This document shows, one piece after another, positions 1 through 4,345 of a stretch of 6,560 bases of DNA; positions within the stretch are counted from its first letter, which is position 1, and the number at the start of each line of letters is the position of its first letter. Source of the stretch: Campylobacterota bacterium (lineage in GTDB: Bacteria > Campylobacterota > Campylobacteria > Campylobacterales > SZUA-545). The position numbers and the translations under genes were made by a program. The notes below the pieces were generated by a model, which saw nothing but the letters and a program-made list of their open reading frames with translations, did no database searches and had not been told where the DNA came from. The stretch is from positions 1-6,560 of the forward strand of contig PWVP01000014.1 in assembly GCA_003561815.1 (NCBI GenBank), given 5' to 3'.

Positions 1-1424
1 CGGAGGGTACGAATCCACCAGGGGGTCCGCTCGCCGGTAAAGTGGTGTGGCTCCCACATAAAGGCAAAGGAGTAGGGGTAGCTCAAAGCCGCCGCGGCGG
101 CCACCCCGAGCAGTGTCCCGATGATTGCCATCGCCAGTGGTACCGAGGCGGATTTGATGGCGCGGTAGAGAAACCACTTCTCCAGCTCGGTATCCCAGCT
201 GCTCCACGCACCAGCGCGCCAGAACTCCAGCGGTCCATACTCGCTAAAGAGTTCTACGCGCTGCCCTCTGGCCTCCATCTGTGCCACCGCTTCGGCGCTG
301 CCGATACCGATGGCGGCCAGATCGAGTCTGGGGGTGAGCATCCGCTCAAAGAAGGTGATGTTTTGCCACCCCTCACCCGTAAAGAGCTCCGCAACCGGGA
401 TGAGGTGGTTCTGGCTACTCTGACCCGGCGGGGCGTTTTCTCCCCACCCCATAAACCAGATGGACCACCCGATCACCACTGCGGCCACCCCGACGGCCAC
501 ATAGCTCCGGCCGATCGCCTTAAAGGCACTTTCGCTTCGGACCGCTTTAGGGTGGTTGGGGTCGCTGCGAAGCTGGCGGCGGATAAAGTTGCTCAGCAGA
601 TCGGCGCTGAGGGTGAGTGCGAGGGTGAAGAGCATCAGGGTGGTCACCTTCTCCCAGGCGCCAAACTGGATCTGATACCAGATGTCTGCGCCCAGGCCGC
701 CGCCGCCCACCGCACCGATCACCGCTGCGTTTCGGATGGCGCACTCTGCGCGCATCAGCGTAAAGCTCTGCACGCTCCGCGCCGCCAGGGGTGCAATGCC
801 ATAAAAGAGAAGCGCCAGCCGTCCGCCCCCAGCGGCGCGCACCTGCTCGTAGGCCTTCTCGGCTACGCTATCCCACAGCTCGCTGTAGACTTTGGCCAAA
901 ATCCCGCCGATGCTTAAGCCCAGCGCCAGTGCGCCGGTCATCGGCCCCAGCCCGATCACCGCGACCAAAATCACCGCCCAGACGAAGTCCGGCACCGCCC
1001 GCAGAATATCTTGAATAATCCGCGCAAGCGAGCATAGCGCCGCCGCCGGGGAGCGCAGCGCGAAACCCCGCCGCCAGCCGGTGTGGTGCTCCTCGCCCAC
1101 GGCGACACTTCGGGCAGAGCCCATCGCCAGCACCAGTGCGATCGCAATCCCGATAAAGGTGCCAATCACCGCCGCTGAGAGGGTCTGAAGGGTGAGCCGC
1201 CAGCTGTGCAGCAGAAACTCTGGGCTGAGATCGGGGCGGATAAAGGCCGCGGCCCAGGCGCCCATGCGCTGAAGCGATCGGGCGCGCTGATCGGGATCGA
1301 CGAGGGCGGAGAAGTCCCACTCGGCCGCCATAAAGGCGGCCACTACCAGCACCAGAATCACCACAAACGAAGCCCAGTGGGCCCAGGGGCGTTTGGTGGC
1401 GTAGCGTTCCAGTGGTTGTGGCAT
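1..1424 (-). CDS. PhnE-type ABC transporter permease, tandem fusion (3' end cut by the window edge)
   Basis: This is the inner-membrane channel of the importer encoded with the two genes to its right. Reading leftward from ATG at 1424, the frame stays open to base 1: 474 codons with no stop. Hydrophobic segments lie at about residues 17-35, 77-103, 143-175 (probably two), 262-283 and 305-325. An EAA-type loop that would contact the ATPase is at about 187-215 (YEQVRAAGGGRLALL). After a polar stretch at about 326-420, a new segment (YRAIKSASVPLAMAIIGTLL, about 420-440) resembles the start of a second PhnE unit, so this appears to be two permease units fused in one chain. Single PhnE proteins are usually about 250-300 residues. 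The start follows the ATPase stop by 4 bp (TAG GGCT ATG), which suggests translational coupling. The family call is firm. The substrate is inferred only from the selD neighbourhood. The C-terminus is not visible. Confidence 0.88.
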   Translation of the reverse strand, partial: MPQPLERYATKRPWAHWASFVVILVLVVAAFMAAEWDFSALVDPDQRARSLQRMGAWAAAFIRPDLSPEFLLHSWRLTLQTLSAAVIGTFIGIAIALVLAMGSARSVAVGEEHHTGWRRGFALRSPAAALCSLARIIQDILRAVPDFVWAVILVAVIGLGPMTGALALGLSIGGILAKVYSELWDSVAEKAYEQVRAAGGGRLALLFYGIAPLAARSVQSFTLMRAECAIRNAAVIGAVGGGGLGADIWYQIQFGAWEKVTTLMLFTLALTLSADLLSNFIRRQLRSDPNHPKAVRSESAFKAIGRSYVAVGVAAVVIGWSIWFMGWGENAPPGQSSQNHLIPVAELFTGEGWQNITFFERMLTPRLDLAAIGIGSAEAVAQMEARGQRVELFSEYGPLEFWRAGAWSSWDTELEKWFLYRAIKSASVPLAMAIIGTLLGVAAAAALSYPYSFAFMWEPHHFTGERTPWWIRTL

Positions 1425-1428
1425 AGCC

Positions 1429-2211
1429 CTACCGATCGGTGGTGGCGAGCTGATCGAGATGCAGCGCCTGATACTCGGTGCCGTAGAGCTGCTGCAAGAG
1501 ATCGGCTGTGATCGCCTCAGGTGCGCCCTGCCAGAAGAGCCGCCCCTCTTTAAGGGCGATCACCCGCTCGAAGTGGCCGTGCAGAAGCTCCAGCGTGTGG
1601 AGGTTGACCAGTAGGGTTGTGCCGTTTTCGCGGGCGATGGAGGAGAGCAGGGTGATAATCTCGCGTCCTAAACGGATATCGAGCTGGCTGACCGGCTCAT
1701 CGGCCAGCATCACCTTCGGCTGCTGCACCAGCAGGCGCGCCATGGCCACCCGCTGCTGTTGGCCGCCGGAGAGTTCGCCGGGCATCGACCAGAGTTTATC
1801 CTCCAGCTCCACGCGTCTTAAGGCGGCGCGTGCGCCCTTTAGATCCTGCGGCCAGATAAGCGACAGGATCGCCCGGGGCAGAGACCAGTGGCCTAGATGG
1901 CCCATCAGGACATTGTGGACAACGCGCAGCTGGGGGATAAGATTGTCCGACTGGTAGAGCACACCGATATCGCGCCGCAGGCGCCGCAGCGCGCGCGAAC
2001 GCAATCGGGCCGTATCCTGACCCATCGCCAGGATGCGACCCTCGGTGGGGCGGATCACCGCCGTGAGGAGTCGAAAGAGGGTGGTTTTGCCCGCGCCGGA
2101 GGGGCCGATGATGGCCACCCGCTCGCCAGGCTGGATCTCAAATGTGATCTCTTTGAGCACCTCGGAGCGGCCAAAGCGCTTGCCCACCCCCTCTACGACA
2201 AATGGGCTCAT
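1429..2211 (-). CDS. phnC-like: PhnC-type ABC transporter ATP-binding protein, putative selenium oxyanion importer
   Basis: This cytoplasmic ATPase of 260 residues drives the importer. All diagnostic ABC motifs are present: Walker A GPSGAGKT (36-43), Q-loop Gln87 in YQSDN, signature LSGGQQQR (147-154), Walker B VMLADEP (167-173) with catalytic Glu172, a D-loop SQLD (175-178, more often SALD) and switch His205. Length and motif spacing fit PhnC-family ATPases. The ATG at 2211 directly abuts the stop of the binding-protein gene (TAGATGA), and only a weak GGA precedes it, so translation is probably coupled. The permease gene starts 4 bp after its stop. The gene could be labelled as a phosphonate, phosphite or phosphate importer on similarity alone. 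Its position in an operon divergent from selD favours a selenium substrate, but the ATPase carries no specificity information. Confidence 0.93.
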   Translation of the reverse strand: MSPFVVEGVGKRFGRSEVLKEITFEIQPGERVAIIGPSGAGKTTLFRLLTAVIRPTEGRILAMGQDTARLRSRALRRLRRDIGVLYQSDNLIPQLRVVHNVLMGHLGHWSLPRAILSLIWPQDLKGARAALRRVELEDKLWSMPGELSGGQQQRVAMARLLVQQPKVMLADEPVSQLDIRLGREIITLLSSIARENGTTLLVNLHTLELLHGHFERVIALKEGRLFWQGAPEAITADLLQQLYGTEYQALHLDQLATTDR

Positions 2212-3096
2212 CTAATTTCCGATATCCACACCGGACTCGATCAGCTCCACATAGCCCATCCACTCGCTCATGTCTGCATCGACGAAGCGCTCAGATCCAA
2301 GATACTCCAGCGCCTTTTTACCCTCTGTGGAGGTGTGCAGGTTCATCAGTGCCGCATGGACAGCGTCGATGGTTTCGCGACCCAGATCGGTGCGGGTGGC
2401 GAAGCAGTAGTTGGTGAACTTCGGCGTCTCGTAGATAATGGGGGCGTTGGTTTTGATCGCATCGCTGGCGCGATCGTAGGGGGGCTGACCCAGGGCGCCG
2501 ACATCAAACTCACCATTGGCGACCTTCTGTGCGACCACATCGTGGCTGCCGCTATAGGCGACGGTGCGGAATGCCTGCTCGGGGCGCTGACCACTCTGAT
2601 CGGTAAAGAAGCTGCGCGGCATCAGGTGGCTGGAGGTGCTGCTTTTGCTACCGAAGGTGAAGGTCCAGTTGTTCGCTTTGGCCGCTTCGGCCAGCTCAGC
2701 AAGGCTGTTGACCTGCGGCACATTGGAGCCTTTGTGGCCGATAAAGTAGCTGATGAACTCTTTATCGATATCGCGGGAGGCGACCACTTCGAGCTCATCG
2801 CGCATCATCATATAGGCCTGAGCGGTAGTCACAGCGCCAAACCACGCCAGCTGTGCACGGCCGGTGGCCAGAGCGGTGACGCTCGCGGCGTAGTTTTCCA
2901 CATGGACATACTCGGTTTTGATGCCCGTCTCGTTCTCGATATGTTTGGCGATGAGGCCAAAAAACTCGCGCATATTCTCTGCGCTGTCGTCAGGGATGGC
3001 GACGATGGTGATTTTCTCGGGCGCTTTGGCCAGCAGGTGGGCCGGGGCGAGTAGCAGGGCAAAGAGGCCTAGGGCGGCCAGGACTTTTTTAAACAT
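2212..3096 (-). CDS. phnD-like: PhnD-family periplasmic substrate-binding protein, putative selenate/selenite binder
   Basis: This 294-residue exported protein captures the substrate for the PhnC/PhnE pair. It starts with a Sec-type signal peptide: MFKK followed by a hydrophobic core (about 5-22), with probable cleavage near Ala23 or Ala25. The mature part has PhnD-family features: the IPDDSAENM segment (34-42), YAASVTALATGRAQLAWFG (69-87), a serine/threonine anion-binding turn KSSTSS (151-156), and GSHDVVAQKVANGEFDVGAL (182-201). The start at 3096 was chosen over an in-frame ATG at 3147 because an AGGAG sits 5 bases before it and the signal peptide begins there. Phosphonate is the textbook ligand of the family. 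From memory, a PhnD subgroup encoded beside selenium genes is annotated as a putative selenate ABC transporter binding protein. This one lies back to back with selD and should belong there. Phosphonate or phosphite binding is the alternative. Confidence 0.9.
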   Translation of the reverse strand: MFKKVLAALGLFALLLAPAHLLAKAPEKITIVAIPDDSAENMREFFGLIAKHIENETGIKTEYVHVENYAASVTALATGRAQLAWFGAVTTAQAYMMMRDELEVVASRDIDKEFISYFIGHKGSNVPQVNSLAELAEAAKANNWTFTFGSKSSTSSHLMPRSFFTDQSGQRPEQAFRTVAYSGSHDVVAQKVANGEFDVGALGQPPYDRASDAIKTNAPIIYETPKFTNYCFATRTDLGRETIDAVHAALMNLHTSTEGKKALEYLGSERFVDADMSEWMGYVELIESGVDIGN

Positions 3097-3101
3097 AGGG
3101 A

Positions 3102-3106
3102 CTCCT
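3102..3106 (-). promoter_or_regulatory. Ribosome binding site of the PhnD-like gene
   Basis: On the minus strand AGGAG lies 5 bases before the ATG at 3096. It is the strongest Shine-Dalgarno in the importer operon and decides the start over the in-frame ATG at 3147, which would add 17 basic residues before the signal peptide. Confidence 0.8.
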
Positions 3107-3259
3107 GTGTGTGATCTTTTTGGGTGCGACAACCGTCGCCTAATCATGATGCAACACGGAAGAGAGGAACGAAAGAGCGCCTCGATGTGTGTTGTGATGC
3201 CACCGGCATCCTCGCTTGGCTTGAAGAGCGAGAATTAGACCAGAAAATTTATAAACCCA

Positions 3260-3269
3260 CCCTTAAGGG
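3260..3269. repeat. 10-base perfect palindrome CCCTTAAGGG, possible operator
   Basis: A perfect inverted repeat sits 4 bases right of the shared TTTATAAA box and about 37 bases before the selD start codon. Its position would suit a repressor or activator site controlling selD, the importer, or both. No known regulator site is recognised, and a 10-base palindrome can occur by chance. Confidence 0.3.
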
Positions 3270-3297
3270 GTTTTGGGATTTAATCGGACCATCTTTT

Positions 3298-3301
3298 GGA
3301 G
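3298..3301 (+). promoter_or_regulatory. Ribosome binding site of selD, fixing the start at 3307
   Basis: GGAG lies 5 bases before the ATG at 3307. It supports translation beginning upstream of the in-frame TGA, and so argues that the TGA is decoded. The ATG at 3361, the first after the TGA, has no comparably spaced site and lies inside a hairpin stem. Confidence 0.8.
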
Positions 3302-3306
3302 AAAGT

Positions 3307-4338
3307 ATGGATGACTACAAACTAACCAAATATGTCAAGGCCGCTGGCTGAGCGGGCAAAATGGGTCCGGGGGACCTGACAAAACTTTTGCCCGCCGCGG
3401 CGGACTACTCGGCACCCAATGTTCTCATCGGTCCCGGTGATGATGCGGGGGCTTTTCTCGTGGCACCCGATCTGGCGATCGTGCAGACGGCGGACTTTAT
3501 CACCCCCGTACTCGACGATCCGTACCTCTATGGTCAGATCGCAGCGGCCAATTCACTCAGTGACTGCTTCGCCACCGGCGCGGAGGTGCGTACGGCGCTA
3601 GCACTGGTGATGTATGACGGCTGCCATGTGCCGATCGAGGCGCTCGAAGCGATCTTAAGAGGCGGCGCGGATAAGGTCAAAGAGTGCGGCGGCGTACTGC
3701 TCGGCGGCCACACGATCAACGATCTGGAGATGAAGTACGGCCTGAGTGTGACCGGCACCTGTCACCCCGAAAAGCTCTGGCGAAACCAGGGGGCGCAGAT
3801 CGGCGACGCACTGATTATGACCAAACCGCTGGGGATGGGGGTGCTCACCACCGCCATCAAGGTGGACAAGGCCGAGGAGGCGACGATCGCCACCTGTGCT
3901 GCGGTGATGAGTCGTCTAAATCTCTACGCCATGAGGGCTGCACGAAATTTTGAGGTTCATGCCTGCACGGATGTGACCGGTTTTGGCCTACTCGGCCATC
4001 TGCTGGAAATGCACCGATCTGAAATTTCGTTTGAACTAAACTGGCCTAAAATACCCTATCTCAAAGAGGCGATCGATGCGGCCAAAAATGGCCTAATACC
4101 CGGCGGCAGCCTGCGCAACCGCGACTACACTTCGCCTGCCGTGCACTTCGCTACTACGCTAGCCGAAGAGGAGTCGATCCTGCTTTATGACGCCCAAACC
4201 AGCGGCGGCCTACTGCTCGCTGTGCGGGGCGATCAGGCCGAGGCGTGCCTGGAGGCAATCCGTGAAGCGGGGGATACAAGTGCGGCGATTGTGGGGCGTG
4301 TCATGGCATCAGGGGTGAATAAGATAACGGTAGGGTAG
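3307..4338 (+). CDS. selD: Selenophosphate synthetase (selenide, water dikinase), selenocysteine-containing
   Basis: SelD makes selenophosphate, the selenium donor for selenocysteine and selenouridine, from selenide and ATP (releasing AMP and phosphate) in the cytoplasm. The product is 343 residues if TGA 3349-3351 is read as selenocysteine. The N-terminus MDDYKLTKYVKAAG-U-AGK aligns with E. coli LTQYSHGAGCGCK: U15 replaces nucleophile Cys17 and K18 matches Lys20, while the second cysteine is a glycine. Downstream, the AIRS-type fold is intact: GPGDDAGAF (Asp45/46, metal/ATP), TADFITP, AAANSLSDCFATGA, GGHTI, TDVTGFGLLGHL and the C-terminal QTSGGLLLAV. Length equals the family norm only with the start at 3307, which also has the GGAG site. 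A start at 3361 would remove the nucleophile and lysine. A SECIS-like hairpin follows the TGA. The helicase gene starts 7 bp after the stop with no terminator between them. Confidence 0.95.
3349..3351 (+). other. In-frame TGA recoded as selenocysteine (SelD U15)
   Basis: This TGA interrupts an otherwise continuous SelD frame at the exact position of the catalytic cysteine, between ...KAAG and AGK. Selenocysteine at this site is well known in bacterial and archaeal SelD proteins. Conserved SelD sequence continues in the same frame on both sides and a hairpin follows at once. A nonsense mutation at precisely this codon would be an unlikely coincidence. Confidence 0.93.
3352..3395 (+). promoter_or_regulatory. 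Bacterial SECIS element within selD
   Basis: Immediately after the TGA, GCGGGCAAAA (3352-3361) pairs perfectly with TTTTGCCCGC (3386-3395). Inside, GGTCC (3364-3368) pairs with GGACC (3372-3376) around a GGG loop (3369-3371). The unpaired bases are TG on the left and TGACAAAAC on the right. The loop guanines are 18-20 bases after the TGA, within the distance known for SelB-binding bacterial SECIS hairpins. It would recruit SelB with GTP and Sec-tRNA. The hairpin lies within the coding sequence, as expected in bacteria. Confidence 0.85.
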
Positions 4339-4345
4339 AGACGGC

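Larger units (their letters stand above)
3097..3306. promoter_or_regulatory. Divergent intergenic region between importer operon and selD, with palindrome and hairpins
   Basis: No gene is supported in these 210 bases, which must hold the promoters of both divergent units. Visible elements are: an inverted repeat GCGAC-AACC-GTCGC (3126-3139), in the importer leader; GATGCC-ACC-GGCATC (3196-3210); CTCGCT/AGCGAG with a 10-base loop (3211-3232), directly abutting the previous one; the self-complementary box TTTATAAA (3248-3255), which offers TATAAA on either strand as a -10-like element; and the 10-base palindrome CCCTTAAGGG (3260-3269), well placed for an operator. No convincing -35 box is paired with the TATAAA, so the exact promoters are not assigned. 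If importer transcription starts near the TATAAA, its mRNA would have a leader of roughly 150 bases containing three of the hairpins. The regulatory role is inference. Confidence 0.45.

Noticed and set aside
42..917. Plus-strand open frame of 291 codons at the left edge
   Set aside because: It is antisense to the continuous permease frame, which has membrane segments and an EAA loop. The plus-strand product is rich in H, P, G and R with no recognisable domain.
1431..1440. Palindrome ACCGATCGGT at the end of the ATPase gene
   Set aside because: It is coding sequence in a GATC-rich region and has no T-run or promoter context, so an operator or terminator role is not supported.
1897..3054. Long plus-strand open frame of 385 codons antisense to the importer genes
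   Set aside because: It lies opposite PhnC and PhnD, which have clear motifs and a signal peptide. Its translation is low in complexity and matches no family I recognise. GC-rich genes often leave such shadows.
3097..3147. PhnD start at ATG 3147
   Set aside because: It would put 17 basic residues before a good signal peptide, and the AGGAG site is positioned for ATG 3096.
3196..3232. Minus-strand tRNA-Sec, suggested by a hairpin loop containing CTTCAAG
   Set aside because: The loop is 10 bases instead of 7, and I find no GTTCGA-type T arm, long variable arm, acceptor pairing or CCA end.
3124..3306. In-frame N-terminal extension of SelD from ATG 3124
   Set aside because: No Shine-Dalgarno precedes it, the extra residues resemble nothing in SelD, and the ATG at 3307 has GGAG at 5 bases and gives the usual family length.
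3349..3351. TGA as a disabling nonsense mutation, making selD a pseudogene
   Set aside because: It falls exactly on the catalytic Cys/Sec codon, is followed by a strong hairpin at SECIS distance, and the rest of the gene is intact.
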